Positions 17,873-27,114 are shown, counted from the first letter of the stretch. The stretch: 64,000 nt of DNA from Myxococcales bacterium (GCA_016720595.1 JADKKI010000009.1:186001-250000); one strand, 5' to 3'. Notes: generated by a model not told the origin, from the sequence alone. A program made the numbers and translations.

Positions 17873-18513
17873 CTCTTGACGATAACCTCTCCCGGGCGCG
17901 CCAGGTTGATCTGACGCTTCGCCCACTCGGTGGCCCGGGCGGTGGCCTGGGGGTGGTCAGAGTAAAACAGCTCGCCATCGAAGTCGCCGCCCTCGGTTGC
18001 AGAGGCCGTCCCTTCCTTGACCTTGAGCGTGGCCGTCGCCCGCAGTGGCACGCCATCGCAATCGAACATCGTGTACTTCACGGTCAGCGATTCGATCACG
18101 CAGGCCATCGGCTTCAGCCCACCTGCGCCCCACACCACGACGCACTGGTGCGGGCGTCGCTGGCGGTCGCTCGCCTTCTTGCTGGTGTTCCGCGAGGTGG
18201 CCATCACGTCGAGGGCCTCGAGCTGCGGCTCGACGCTGGAGTTGGTCTCCACGCCATCGAACAGCAGCTCGATCGTCAGCGAGCGCCCTTCGCCACCGGT
18301 GTACTCGACGTCGCTCTCGATGAAATCGCCGGGCGGCGTCTTGCGACGGTGCAGCGGGATGTTGTGCGCGTTGTGCGGCTTCCAGCCGACTGTTCGCTGG
18401 CGCTCGATCTGGCTCGGGTTGTACTGCGCGGAGACATCGAGGGTCGCGTCGTCGAGCGAGCCGATCGTGAGCTTGGCGCGAGCACCCTGGAACGAGCTGG
18501 TGGAGATGGGCAT
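17869..18513 (-). CDS. Contractile-injection-system tube-like protein (CIS_tube family), orphan
   Basis: 214 residues from ATG 18513 (MPISTSSFQGARAKL). YNPSQIERQRTVGW near residue 31, SLTIELLFDGVET, RRPHQCVVVWG and MACVIESLTVKYTMFDCDGVPLRATATLKVKE match the conserved layout of the baseplate/tube-connecting proteins of phage-like contractile injection systems (Afp7/PVC7 type). Such proteins normally sit among sheath, baseplate and spike genes; none of those is nearby. It is followed, with overlapping codons, by a propeller-like gene. Confidence 0.7.
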   Translation of the reverse strand: MPISTSSFQGARAKLTIGSLDDATLDVSAQYNPSQIERQRTVGWKPHNAHNIPLHRRKTPPGDFIESDVEYTGGEGRSLTIELLFDGVETNSSVEPQLEALDVMATSRNTSKKASDRQRRPHQCVVVWGAGGLKPMACVIESLTVKYTMFDCDGVPLRATATLKVKEGTASATEGGDFDGELFYSDHPQATARATEWAKRQINLARPGEVIVKR

Positions 18514-18581
18514 GCGCGACCTATCGACCGCACCTCGCCCGGGTTGCGTGATCTTTCCGGCCCGACGATTATCCAGCGATC

Positions 18582-20630
18582 TCAGTGAGATGGCGCGGCA
18601 GGCGGGGGCGGCTCCCCTGCTGCGACCTTCGGCTCGCCCGGGGGGAAGAAGAACTCGAACGGCTTCTTGAAGAACCGCCGCAGCACGGCCCACGGCAGCG
18701 TGCGCCGCTCGCCGCGGGGCACATCACGAGCGCGGAGGGCGACGACCAGCGCGAGCGCGAAGCTGACGCCGAAGTTGAGAAAGCCGATGATCGCGATGCC
18801 GAAGCAGGCAGAGATCACCGGGCCCCAGCCCACGGCATCGACGCCGATCGAGGACAGCGCGAAGGTCAGCGATCCGGAGGACAGGGTCACGTGGCGGACA
18901 TCGATGGGGAGGCCGAAGAACTTCGCGAACACCGGGACCATGCCGAGCAAGAAGCCGAGGGCGATCGATCCGCCGAAGCCCGCGGCCTCGTGTTCGAGGA
19001 AGTGCGCCCATCGCTTCATGCGCGCCTTGCCCAGCGTCTCGCCCCAGCGGTGGTGCTCGATCGCCTCGGGGATCCGGCGGTACACGAGCCAGTTCTCGAA
19101 CCACCCGGCGATCAGGCTCGAGATCCACAGCAGCACGCCGGTGACGGCCGCGAAGAACACGGTCCCCGAGCCGAGCGGATCGAACGAGGCGATCACGCCC
19201 TTCGAGGTCTCTGCATCGAGGAACGAGTGGCCCTGGACCCGCTGGAACAGGAAGTCCACGGCGAGCGCCGTGACGATCACCATCGACACGTTGCCGAGGG
19301 CGGCGGCGAACTGCGAGCGTGCGATCCGCGCGATCAACGGCACCAGCTCGTCGAGCCTGCCAGGCCCGGCGCGATCGCGGATCGTGCCGGCGAGGGCGGC
19401 GGCCGTCATCGAGGGCTGCTTGGTCGCGAGCGTGAACCCGAGCAGCTGCATGACGAGGAAGCTGCCGGCGTAGACCACGCTCGACATCAGCCCATCGATG
19501 AACGGGGCGAAGTGCTGCCACTTGACGAGGAACTTGAGGATCCCGGTCCCCACGGTCAACACGCCGCCGCCACCCGCCGACCGGAGCATCTTGAAGTACT
19601 CCTTGCGCGACGAGGTGACGTAGTGCTCGCCGGTCTTGCCGGCGCGCTCGATCACCTTGCGCGCGAGGAGCCGCAGGTTGTCCGACATCAGCTGCGTGAA
19701 GCTGTGCGTGCCGATCAGGCCGCGCCCCACCGCGGCGATCACCGCGCGGATCTGGTAGGTGGGCTCGAGGTTGTCGTCGGGATCCACGAACGGCAGGAGC
19801 AGCTCGATGCGATGGAGGCCGCGGTCGATCGAATCGAGCGAGTACACGACATCGATCGAGACGCCACGATCCTCGAGAGCGATCCGGACCTGATCGAGGT
19901 GGCGTCGCGAGGCCTCGATCAGCGCGGGCATGTCCGCCGGGCGTGCGCGGGCGAGGTGGTAGAGCGGCGAATCGCGGACGCCGGTGACGGCGGTGCGGGT
20001 GCGGAACTGCTCCGCCATCCCGAGCGCGGCGAGGCGCGTGGTCAGCATGCTGATCGAATCGATGATCGACGTGCGGATCGGCTCCCAGCAATTCCCGCCG
20101 ACAGCGGCCAGCCGGTGGAGCAGGGGGTCGGCGGCGTCGCCGAGCCAGTCCAGATCCGAGATCGAGCGGATGATCTTCCCCGCGAGCATCACCAGCTCGT
20201 GCGGTGCGGGGGCCTCGGGCAAGAACTTCCTCGCCAGCCGATCGGTGGTCTCGGCGAGCAGGCCGCGATCGTTCGGCATGCCGATCTCGCCGAACAGCTT
20301 GATCGAGCGGGTCTGCTGGAGGACGGAGCGCACCGTGCCCTGGAACCGCACCCGCGCCTCCGGGACCCGCTCCAGCATGTCGACCAGGAGCTGGAGGCGG
20401 GCGAGACCCCCGTGCCCGACGGTGGGCATCGCGGGTCCGGCGACGATGAACCGCCCGAGCCGCTCGAGGGAATCGAGCTGGGCCTCGAGCACGTCGCTGG
20501 GGTGGCAGGCATCGATCACGCCATAGAGCTTCGGCAGCGCCTTGCCTTCAGCCACGCCGAGCGTCCGACGGAGCTCGTCCAGGGAGGGCAATGGATCCGC
20601 CGCCGTCACCCGCAGGTCGTCGTCCACCAC
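18582..20630 (-). CDS. Gcr-family (SpecificRecomb) membrane protein
   Basis: 682 residues from GTG 20630. The N-terminal 340 residues are helical and soluble; from TVGTGILKFLVKW on there are about six hydrophobic segments (VVYAGSFLVMQLLGF, VSMVIVTALAVDFLF, GTVFFAAVTGVLLWISSLIAGWFENW, ISACFGIAIIGFLNFGVSFALALVVAL). YRRIPEAI and the overall layout match the family named site-specific recombinase Gcr from Neisseria, although the sequence looks like a membrane protein, not a recombinase. A Pro-rich tail ends the protein. Divergent from the methyltransferase-like gene, 23 bases between starts. Confidence 0.75.
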   Translation of the reverse strand: MVDDDLRVTAADPLPSLDELRRTLGVAEGKALPKLYGVIDACHPSDVLEAQLDSLERLGRFIVAGPAMPTVGHGGLARLQLLVDMLERVPEARVRFQGTVRSVLQQTRSIKLFGEIGMPNDRGLLAETTDRLARKFLPEAPAPHELVMLAGKIIRSISDLDWLGDAADPLLHRLAAVGGNCWEPIRTSIIDSISMLTTRLAALGMAEQFRTRTAVTGVRDSPLYHLARARPADMPALIEASRRHLDQVRIALEDRGVSIDVVYSLDSIDRGLHRIELLLPFVDPDDNLEPTYQIRAVIAAVGRGLIGTHSFTQLMSDNLRLLARKVIERAGKTGEHYVTSSRKEYFKMLRSAGGGGVLTVGTGILKFLVKWQHFAPFIDGLMSSVVYAGSFLVMQLLGFTLATKQPSMTAAALAGTIRDRAGPGRLDELVPLIARIARSQFAAALGNVSMVIVTALAVDFLFQRVQGHSFLDAETSKGVIASFDPLGSGTVFFAAVTGVLLWISSLIAGWFENWLVYRRIPEAIEHHRWGETLGKARMKRWAHFLEHEAAGFGGSIALGFLLGMVPVFAKFFGLPIDVRHVTLSSGSLTFALSSIGVDAVGWGPVISACFGIAIIGFLNFGVSFALALVVALRARDVPRGERRTLPWAVLRRFFKKPFEFFFPPGEPKVAAGEPPPPAAPSH

Positions 20631-20653
20631 GCGGCGATGCTACCATCGCTTCC

Positions 20654-21325
20654 GTGACGCCGTGGCTAGAGCTCGGGCGCGCAAAGGTTCCTGAGGGCGA
20701 CCTCATCTTGAGCCAGCGCGGGAACGAGTTCGCGATCCGCCTTCGCGGCGCCGAGCTGATGAACAGCCGCGCCCATCAGTCCGAGGACAAGCTGGCGTTC
20801 CTCGGGTGTGCTGGCCTCCTCGAGCGCTCCGGAGTGCAGGTGTTGATCGGCGGCCTCGGTATGGGGTTCACGGTGCGCGCGGCGCTCAACGTGCTGCCCG
20901 CCGATGCGCACGTGGTGGTGGGCGAGTTGATCCCCGAGGTCGTCGAATGGAACCGCGGACCGCTCGCATCCCTCGCCAAGGCTCCGCTCGAGGACCCGCG
21001 CGTCGAGGTCGTGCTCGGCGACGTGGGCAAGCTGATCCGTGGAGCGCGGCGCCGCTATGACGCGATCCTGCTCGACGTCGACAACGGGCCCGATGCGTTC
21101 ACCGCTCCGGCCAATGCGAGCCTGTATGGTGTCCCCGGGCTGACCGCGGCGCGGCACGCCCTGATCCCCGGAGGCATGCTCGGGGTGTGGTCCGTGGAGG
21201 ACGATCGCGCGTTCACCGGGCGGATGACCGGCGTGGGCTTTGCCGTCAAGCAGCACAAGATCCCACCGCATCCGGGCAGCGGAGCGCGCCACATCCTGTG
21301 GATCGGCAAGGCTCCGGCGCTGTAG
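20654..21325 (+). CDS. Spermidine synthase-like SAM-dependent enzyme
   Basis: 223 residues, GTG start. The Rossmann core is seen in VLIGGLGMGFTVRAALNVLP (motif I), VVVGELIPEVVEWNRG (motif II acid), VEVVLGDVGKLI and YDAILLDVDNGPDAF (motif of the spermine/spermidine synthase group). It is shorter than a true spermidine synthase and has no N-terminal beta domain, so the acceptor is unknown. Confidence 0.78.
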   Translation: MTPWLELGRAKVPEGDLILSQRGNEFAIRLRGAELMNSRAHQSEDKLAFLGCAGLLERSGVQVLIGGLGMGFTVRAALNVLPADAHVVVGELIPEVVEWNRGPLASLAKAPLEDPRVEVVLGDVGKLIRGARRRYDAILLDVDNGPDAFTAPANASLYGVPGLTAARHALIPGGMLGVWSVEDDRAFTGRMTGVGFAVKQHKIPPHPGSGARHILWIGKAPAL

Positions 21326-21395
21326 GGCCGCTACGCTGCCGCTTCGTCGCCCATGGGGGTCGACATGCGCGGCAGGAGACCTACACTGCCTGGAC

Positions 21396-21692
21396 GTGTT
21401 CGCCCGGCTGCTCCTCGCGCCTCTGCTCGCCCTCGTGGTCATCGTCGCCCTCGGGCTGACGGTGGTCGGCGGGCGCGGCCTGGGAATCGAGGCCACTGCC
21501 GACGATGCGGCGGGGCAGGTGGAGCCAGCGGATCTGCTGGAGGGCGAGGCGGCGCTACTCGCCGACGGCCTCGACCTGTTCTCGCCGGCCCCGTGTGGCC
21601 TGATCCCGCCCGTTCTGCATGGCACCGAGGAGGAGCACCCGTCGCCGGAAGCGGCGCGCGTGTTCCGGCCGCCTCGGGTCTCGTTCGTGTGA
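21396..21692 (+). CDS. Possible small membrane protein
   Basis: 98 residues from GTG 21396: VFARLLLAPLLALVVIVALGLTVVGG forms one clear membrane helix, followed by a short acidic, Pro-rich tail. AGGAGA lies about 16 bases upstream, further than ideal, so the start is uncertain. It ends 42 bases before the TerC gene on the same strand. Could be spurious. Confidence 0.45.
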   Translation: MFARLLLAPLLALVVIVALGLTVVGGRGLGIEATADDAAGQVEPADLLEGEAALLADGLDLFSPAPCGLIPPVLHGTEEEHPSPEAARVFRPPRVSFV

Positions 21693-21734
21693 GTCGCTAG
21701 CTCTCCGAACGAAACCTTTGGCTACGGAGGTGAC

Positions 21735-22706
21735 ATGTCGTCACTCGTCGTGCCGGTCTGGGCCTGGGCCCTGCTGGCTGCAATCGTCGTGTTCTCGATC
21801 GCGCTCGATCTGTTCGCGCATCGGGGTGATCGTGTGGATTCCAAGCGCCGCGCGCTGGTGTGGACCCTGGTCTGGGTCGCCGTCTCGCTCGCCTTCTGTG
21901 GATGGATCGCGTTGCACTTCGGTGCGCTCGCGGCCGAGGAGTTCCTGGCGGCATACCTGCTCGAGAAGAGCCTGTCCGTCGACAACCTGTTCGTGTTCCT
22001 GCTCGTGTTCGGCGCGCTCAAGATCCCCGCGGCCGAGCAACGACGCGTCCTGACCTGGGGCATCTTCGGCGCGATCGCGAGCCGTGGCGTGTTGATCTTC
22101 GTCGGGGCCGCCGCGATCGAGCGCTGGCACTCGCTGACCTACGTGTTCGGCGCGATCCTCGTGATCGCTGCGATCAAGCTCCTGCGCGCGCCCTCGACCG
22201 ACGAGGACAACGCCGTCCTCCGCTGGCTCGAGAAGCACGTGCGGTGGACGCGCACGCTCGATGGCCACAAGTTCTTCACGCGCGTGCGCGGGTTGCGCGT
22301 GGCGACGCCGCTGTTCCTGGCACTGGTGGCGATCGAGCTCACCGACGTGGTGTTCGCGATCGATTCCGTCCCGGCCGCGTTCGCGGTGTCGGAGGAGCCG
22401 TTCATCATCTACAGCTCGAACCTGCTCGCGATCCTCGGCCTGCGCGCACTGTACGTGGTGCTCGCCGGCGCCCTGGCCGATCTGCGCTACCTGAGGTTCG
22501 GGCTCGCAGCCGTCCTCGCGTTCGCAGGTGGCAAGCTCCTGCTCGCCAGCTGGATCAAGGTCCCGCCGTTGCCCTCGGTGGGGGTGATCGCCGCATGTAT
22601 CGGGATCTCCGTGCTCTACAGCGTCCGTGCAAATCGCAGGGATGCGCGGATCCTGCAGCTCGGCCTGCGGGACATGCAGGCCGCGGAGCTCACGCCGCAG
22701 CAGTAA
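21735..22706 (+). CDS. TerC family integral membrane protein
   Basis: 323 residues with seven or more hydrophobic segments. The two family motifs with acidic residues inside the membrane are present: EKSLSVDNLFVFLLVF and ALVAIELTDVVFAIDSVPAAF. TACGGAGGTGAC directly precedes the ATG. TerC/Alx proteins export manganese or act in tellurite and pH responses, and help metalate exported enzymes. The leader of about 40 bases is too short to hold the manganese riboswitch often found before alx-type genes. Confidence 0.9.
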   Translation: MSSLVVPVWAWALLAAIVVFSIALDLFAHRGDRVDSKRRALVWTLVWVAVSLAFCGWIALHFGALAAEEFLAAYLLEKSLSVDNLFVFLLVFGALKIPAAEQRRVLTWGIFGAIASRGVLIFVGAAAIERWHSLTYVFGAILVIAAIKLLRAPSTDEDNAVLRWLEKHVRWTRTLDGHKFFTRVRGLRVATPLFLALVAIELTDVVFAIDSVPAAFAVSEEPFIIYSSNLLAILGLRALYVVLAGALADLRYLRFGLAAVLAFAGGKLLLASWIKVPPLPSVGVIAACIGISVLYSVRANRRDARILQLGLRDMQAAELTPQQ

Positions 22707-22753
22707 CGAGTGCTTGCGTGGCGGCCCGGGCCTTGCTCTAACGACAGGGCGTG

Positions 22754-23347
22754 ATGAAGTCCTGCCTCTCGTTCGTCGCCGTTCTCCTCCTCGCCGCTGG
22801 TTGCAAGACCGACAGCACGGAGACCTCCGCGGGCAGCGCGGCGCCCTCGGCCGAGCCGTCCGCACCCAAGGGTCGATCCGGAAAGATCGATCTGCCACAG
22901 CGGCACCAGCCAGGTGCCACGATGGATGGCGAGCGGCCTGCGCTGCCGGGTGAGGGCGATGGCGAGACCGAGGACGATCGCCGCGCGCGTCGCGACGAGC
23001 GGCGCCAGGAGCGGATGGCCGAGCTCGACAAGGACGGCGATGGTCAGATCTCCGACGCCGAGCGCGAGGCCGGCCGCAAGGCGCGCCTCGATCAGATGAA
23101 GACGCGGCTCGACGCGAACAACGACGGCAAGCTGACGGTCAGCGAGCTCCAGGAATCACGGATGGCGCGCCGCCTGGGTGATCTCACCGAGATCGATACC
23201 GACAAGAACGGCGAGATCTCGGCCGAGGAGCTCCAGAAGTCGATGGACGCGATGCGCGCCCAGGGCTGGGGTGGCCGGCGCCGTGACCGCGGTCCGGGTG
23301 GGCCCGGCGGTGACGCGACCGACGGCGATCCGCCGCGCAAGCCCTGA
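22754..23347 (+). CDS. EF-hand calcium-binding lipoprotein
   Basis: 197 residues from ATG 22754 (a GTG codon lies directly before it). Lipoprotein signal MKSCLSFVAVLLLAAGC, Cys 17. After a linker rich in charged residues come three canonical 12-residue EF-hand loops: DKDGDGQISDAE (92-103), DANNDGKLTVSE (120-131) and DTDKNGEISAEE (148-159). A Gly/Arg/Pro-rich tail ends it. Probably binds calcium outside the cytoplasm; partner unknown. The sequence after the stop (GAGGGCGCGCCCCTC) could form a short hairpin. Confidence 0.85.
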   Translation: MKSCLSFVAVLLLAAGCKTDSTETSAGSAAPSAEPSAPKGRSGKIDLPQRHQPGATMDGERPALPGEGDGETEDDRRARRDERRQERMAELDKDGDGQISDAEREAGRKARLDQMKTRLDANNDGKLTVSELQESRMARRLGDLTEIDTDKNGEISAEELQKSMDAMRAQGWGGRRRDRGPGGPGGDATDGDPPRKP

Positions 23348-23378
23348 GGGCGCGCCCCTCTCGGGTGATTCGAAGCTC

Positions 23379-24194
23379 TCAGACCGCCGCGACGATCGCC
23401 GCCCGCTGCGCCTCGTTGGCGACCGGGCCGTGCAGTGCGCGGAGGTTGTCCTCGAGATGTGCGAGCTTGCTGGTCGCGGGGATCGGGCAGGTGACGGCGG
23501 GATGACCGAGCACGAACGCGAGCAGCAGCTGACCCCAGCTCGTGCATGCGAGCTCGCTCGCGACGGGCGGTAGCGGCTTGCCCGCGAGCTGTGCGAACAG
23601 TCGGCCCGTCGCGAACGGCTGCATGACCAGCACCGCCACGCCGTGCGCAGCCGCGGCGGGGAGCAGCCGGGCCTCGGCGGCGCGATTGCCGACGGAGTAG
23701 GGGAGCTGCACGAAATCGATCTGCTCGGTGGTGATGATCTGCTCGAGCTCGTCGAACGCGCCGAGCGCGTAGTGGGTCACGCCGAGGTAGCGGATGCGAC
23801 CCTCGCGCTTCATCGCGCGCAGGGTGGGCAGGTGCACCCTCCAATCCACCAGGTTGTGGATCTGCATGAGATCCATGCACGCGGTCCGCATCCGCGCGAA
23901 CGAGGTGGCCATCTGCGCGATGCCCTCGTCTCGTCCCTGCGTCCACACCTTGGTCGCGAGGAACGGCGCAGGCGTGGTCGCCGGGGCGGCCGGCGTCCGC
24001 GCGAGCATCGTGCCGATCGCGGCCTCCGCCTTGCCGTACATCGGCGAGCTATCGATCACGCGACCACCGAGCGCGAGGAACCGATCGAGCACGGGCTGAA
24101 TCGGCGCGGTGTCGTCGGTGTCGAACGTCTGCCACGAGCCGAGGCCGACCACGGGGAGCAGCTCGCCGCTCGAAGGGATGGTGCGCGGGATCAT
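23379..24194 (-). CDS. Aldo/keto reductase
   Basis: 271 residues with the catalytic tetrad D48 and Y53 (VIDSSPMYGKAE), K82 (ATKVW) and H113 (MQIHNL), and the NADPH-binding C-terminal CPIPATSKLAHLEDNLRAL. A TIM-barrel oxidoreductase of unspecified substrate, slightly short for the family. Convergent with the EF-hand gene. Confidence 0.9.
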   Translation of the reverse strand: MIPRTIPSSGELLPVVGLGSWQTFDTDDTAPIQPVLDRFLALGGRVIDSSPMYGKAEAAIGTMLARTPAAPATTPAPFLATKVWTQGRDEGIAQMATSFARMRTACMDLMQIHNLVDWRVHLPTLRAMKREGRIRYLGVTHYALGAFDELEQIITTEQIDFVQLPYSVGNRAAEARLLPAAAAHGVAVLVMQPFATGRLFAQLAGKPLPPVASELACTSWGQLLLAFVLGHPAVTCPIPATSKLAHLEDNLRALHGPVANEAQRAAIVAAV

Positions 24195-24262
24195 GGCCCC
24201 GACCTTAGCGCGGCAGGGCTAGGCACGAGCCACGCGCGCGCGGCCATGGGATAGTCCGAGGC

Positions 24263-24862
24263 GTGAGATCCGTCCTGGCCCGTTCGCTCCTGGTCGCCGT
24301 GCTCGGCGTGCCTGCGATCGCGCATGCGGAGGATCCGGTGGACGATGGCAGCGGCAAGGATCCGAGCGATCACCCGCCGATCACGAACCGCGTGAACTTC
24401 CGCGTGGGGTTCGCGTCCTCGGATCAGAATGGTCGCCCCACGATCTGTCTCGACGTCAACCTCGTGTTCGGGTTCGGCATCGAGTCCTGCGGCACCGGCC
24501 AGCAGCTGATCCACAACGATCCCGATCAGGAGATGTCCCACTACCGGATCAACTACACCGTCGTGGAGCGCGCGCTGTGGAAGGGCACGCTGCACGCGCG
24601 TGGTGGTCTCGGGTTCGCCGAGCTGCAGGTCGGCAAGGACAACCCGGGGTTCGTGTTCGGTACGCCCGATGCGGATCGCGGCTCGGTCTCGGGCCCCGAG
24701 GCTGCAATCTCTGCGCAGTGGCTGCTTCCGATGTACAAGGGCCTCGACTTCGTGGTCACCGGCACCGCAGGTCTTGCGTACTTCTCCCATGCGTCGGAGC
24801 TCGCCACGACGAAGTCTGACCTCCAGTCCTTCGCGTCGATCGAGGCCGGCATCGGTTGGTGA
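24263..24862 (+). CDS. Exported, probably outer-membrane, protein of unknown function
   Basis: 199 residues from GTG 24263 with a signal peptide (VRSVLARSLLVAVLGVPAIAHA, cleavage AHA/E). Alternating strands (RVNFRVGFASSDQNGRP, TVVERALWKGTLHARGGLGFAELQVG, DFVVTGTAGLAYFSHA) and the terminal EAGIGW, ending in an aromatic residue, suggest a small outer-membrane beta-barrel. No named family. Confidence 0.7.
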   Translation: MRSVLARSLLVAVLGVPAIAHAEDPVDDGSGKDPSDHPPITNRVNFRVGFASSDQNGRPTICLDVNLVFGFGIESCGTGQQLIHNDPDQEMSHYRINYTVVERALWKGTLHARGGLGFAELQVGKDNPGFVFGTPDADRGSVSGPEAAISAQWLLPMYKGLDFVVTGTAGLAYFSHASELATTKSDLQSFASIEAGIGW

Positions 24863-24898
24863 CACCCCGCGGGAAGCGTGGTCTAACGCGGGGCGCCC

Positions 24899-25933
24899 AT
24901 GGAGCTCCGGACCATCGCCACCTACGCCAAGGCCATCCGGCCGACGCTCCCGGACCACGTGTTCAAGCCCGCCACGTCGCGGCTGCTCTGGCTCCCGTTC
25001 CACGTCGGCCTGATCAGCGTGCTCGCGTGGACGATGGTGAGCGGTCACCTCGCCGCGCCGCTGTGGCCCGTGGCCTCGCTCGTGATCGGCATCTGCCTCT
25101 CCGGGCTCGTGTTCCTCGGCCACGAGACGATGCACGGTGCCGTGGTGCGCGGCCGCACCGCGATCAAGCTGGTCGGCTTCATCGCGCTGTCGCCGTTCAC
25201 GCTGTCGCCCACGCTGTGGACGGCCTGGCATAACCGGGTCCACCACAACCACTGCGCCCACGCCGGGATCGATCCGGACATGTACCCGACGATGATCGAG
25301 TACGAGACCCAGCGCGGTGCACGGATCATGGCCGATCACTTCGGGCTCGGCCGTCGCCGCCTGGTCAGCCTGCTCAGCCTCGCGTTCGGCTTCACCGGGC
25401 AGAGCCAGCAGATGCTGTGGGGCGCTCAGACGCGGCACATCCTGTCTCCGGGCCTGCACCGCCGCGCGATCGTCGAGTTCCTCCTCGCCGTGACGATGTG
25501 GGCCACGATCGCCTACGTGGTCGGGCTCGTCCCGTTCCTGTTCATCTATGCGCTGCCGTTCGTGGTGGCGAACACGATCGTGATGTCGTTCATCATGTCG
25601 AACCACAACCTGAGCCCGCTGACCGAGATCAACGATCCGCTGGTCAACTCGCTCAGCGTCACGCTGCCACGTCCTCTCGAGTTCCTGACGCTCGACTTCG
25701 GCTATCACGTCGAGCACCACCTGTTCCCCACGGTCAGCGCGCGGCACGGCAAGATCGTCCGCGATGCGATCCTCGCAAAGTTCCCCGAGCGCTACCAATC
25801 GATGCCCCTGACCTCGGCGCTGCTGCAGCTCTATCGCACCGCTCGCGTCTACAAGGACGATGTCACGCTGACCGATCCGAACACCGGCGAGACCTGGCCG
25901 ACGCTGGTCCCCCGCGATCTCCCGCCAAGCTGA
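24899..25933 (+). CDS. Membrane fatty acid desaturase
   Basis: 344 residues with the three His boxes of the membrane di-iron desaturases: HETMH (75-79), HNRVHHNH (111-118) and HVEHH (270-274). Hydrophobic segments surround them (LVIGICLSGLVFL, IAYVVGLVPFLFIYALPFVV). The enzyme introduces double bonds into acyl chains; regiospecificity is not readable. It lies 1.2 kb from the TetR/fatty-acid-hydroxylase pair, so a shared lipid-modifying role is plausible. Confidence 0.9.
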   Translation: MELRTIATYAKAIRPTLPDHVFKPATSRLLWLPFHVGLISVLAWTMVSGHLAAPLWPVASLVIGICLSGLVFLGHETMHGAVVRGRTAIKLVGFIALSPFTLSPTLWTAWHNRVHHNHCAHAGIDPDMYPTMIEYETQRGARIMADHFGLGRRRLVSLLSLAFGFTGQSQQMLWGAQTRHILSPGLHRRAIVEFLLAVTMWATIAYVVGLVPFLFIYALPFVVANTIVMSFIMSNHNLSPLTEINDPLVNSLSVTLPRPLEFLTLDFGYHVEHHLFPTVSARHGKIVRDAILAKFPERYQSMPLTSALLQLYRTARVYKDDVTLTDPNTGETWPTLVPRDLPPS

Positions 25934-25958
25934 CGCGTCGGTGCCGTACCATAGACGG

Positions 25959-26420
25959 GTGCGGATCGCGCTCGTGATGTTGGCGGTGGGGGGCTGCTGG
26001 TCGTCGACGCCGTCGTCGCCGCCCGAGCCGGTGCACAACACCGCGCTGGCGGGGCCGCTCGAGCAGGAGCCGGTGCCACAGCACTCGGTGTGGCGCGGCA
26101 AGTACGTGTGTCGTCAGGGCGTCACCGCGCTGGAGCTCACGATCGATGTGGCGTCGAGCGGCGATGCGAATGCGATCTTCTCGTTCGGCCCGCACGAGGC
26201 CAACCCGAACATCCCGTCGGGCTCGTACAGGATGACCGGCACGGTCCACGAGTCAGGGCCCAAGCTGCAGGTCCGCCTCGCCCCGGACTCGTGGCTCGAT
26301 CAGCCGGAGAACTACATGATGGTGGGGATCAACGCGGATTCGGATCGCACGCGGCACCGGCTGACCGGGTGGATCACCGACGAGGGTTGCTCCGGCGTCG
26401 AGCTCCGCAGGATCCGATAG
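25959..26420 (+). CDS. Lipoprotein of unknown function
   Basis: 153 residues from GTG 25959 (VRIALVMLAVGGC, Cys 13). A Ser/Pro linker is followed by beta-rich sequence (YVCRQGVTALELTIDVASSGDANAIF, SYRMTGTVHESGPKLQVRL) and a final DEGCSGVELRRI. The two remaining Cys may pair. Lies 25 bases after the desaturase and converges on the TetR gene. Confidence 0.75.
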   Translation: MRIALVMLAVGGCWSSTPSSPPEPVHNTALAGPLEQEPVPQHSVWRGKYVCRQGVTALELTIDVASSGDANAIFSFGPHEANPNIPSGSYRMTGTVHESGPKLQVRLAPDSWLDQPENYMMVGINADSDRTRHRLTGWITDEGCSGVELRRIR

Positions 26421-26423
26421 AGA

Positions 26424-27101
26424 TCAGCGAATCCCGTCGAGGATGATCGCCACGAGCTCGCCGGTGATCGCCGGCGCATCGATGCCCGGGCGTGCGGTGC
26501 GATCGCGGAGGTAGGCGAACAGGATCGCATCGATCGCGCCAGTCACCGTGAGCGCGGCGATCCGCGGATCGACCTCGCGGATCAAGCGGTGCTCGCGCGC
26601 GATCTCGGTGAGCCCGATCGTCTTTGCGGTCAGCTGATCGGCGAACGCGTGGATCGCGCCGCGGGCGCCCCCGCGTGGTGCGCGCGCCTCCTGCAGGTAC
26701 AGCAGCACGCGATCCGGATCGCGCTCGACGATCGCCGCGAGCTCGAGGGCGAGCTGCAGGTAGATCGTGGCGAGCCGGTCGCGCTTCGCCACGCGCAGCG
26801 AGCGATCACAGCGATCGAGTGCGTGGATCACCGCGGCGGCCACCGCGCCGATGATCTGGCCGACCAGCTCGGCCTTGTCGGAGACGTAGCGGTAGAAGCT
26901 GCCCTTCGCGATCCCCGCACGCTCCACGATCTGGTCGATCGAGACCCCGGCAGTGCCCTCAGCCAGAAACAGGGCGAGGCCGGCCTCGGCGATCCGCTCG
27001 AGGGTGTCCCGGCGGTTGCGATCCCGTACACCACCCTCCTGACCAGGCCGATGCCTGGGGAGTTTCGCTGGCTTACGAGTCGGGCCTTGTGGTCGGACCA
27101 T
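26424..27101 (-). CDS. TetR family transcriptional regulator
   Basis: 225 residues. The N-terminal helix-turn-helix is at 53-73 (VSIDQIVERAGIAKGSFYRYV), preceded by a basic arm; the rest is an all-helical ligand-binding domain. It is divergent from the fatty-acid-hydroxylase-like gene with 49 bases between starts, and a perfect 14-bp palindrome lies in that gap, so it most likely represses that gene and itself in response to a lipid-like ligand. Confidence 0.9.
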   Translation of the reverse strand: MVRPQGPTRKPAKLPRHRPGQEGGVRDRNRRDTLERIAEAGLALFLAEGTAGVSIDQIVERAGIAKGSFYRYVSDKAELVGQIIGAVAAAVIHALDRCDRSLRVAKRDRLATIYLQLALELAAIVERDPDRVLLYLQEARAPRGGARGAIHAFADQLTAKTIGLTEIAREHRLIREVDPRIAALTVTGAIDAILFAYLRDRTARPGIDAPAITGELVAIILDGIR

Positions 27102-27114
27102 GAGATGTATATTG

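Noticed and set aside
17491..18063. Additional TGGCACG sites at about 17496 and 18047
   Set aside because: Both lie inside genes and lack GC at the required 10-base spacing, so they are not sigma-54 promoters.
18582..20630. Active site-specific recombinase and mobile element
   Set aside because: The family is named recombinase, but the protein has several membrane helices and no recombinase catalytic motif; no attachment sites or cargo are visible.
18585..20657. A 690-codon open frame on the plus strand
   Set aside because: It is antisense to the Gcr-family gene; its translation is a low-complexity string of Glu/Arg/His/Ala typical of the mirror frame in GC-rich DNA, with no domain.
21690..21735. 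Manganese (yybP-ykoY) riboswitch before the TerC gene
   Set aside because: Only about 40 bases separate the upstream frame from the start and I cannot find the conserved core of that riboswitch.
24191..26101. A 636-codon open frame on the minus strand
   Set aside because: Antisense to the desaturase, the outer-membrane protein and a lipoprotein, all of which have clear motifs or signals; composition is the mirror-frame type.
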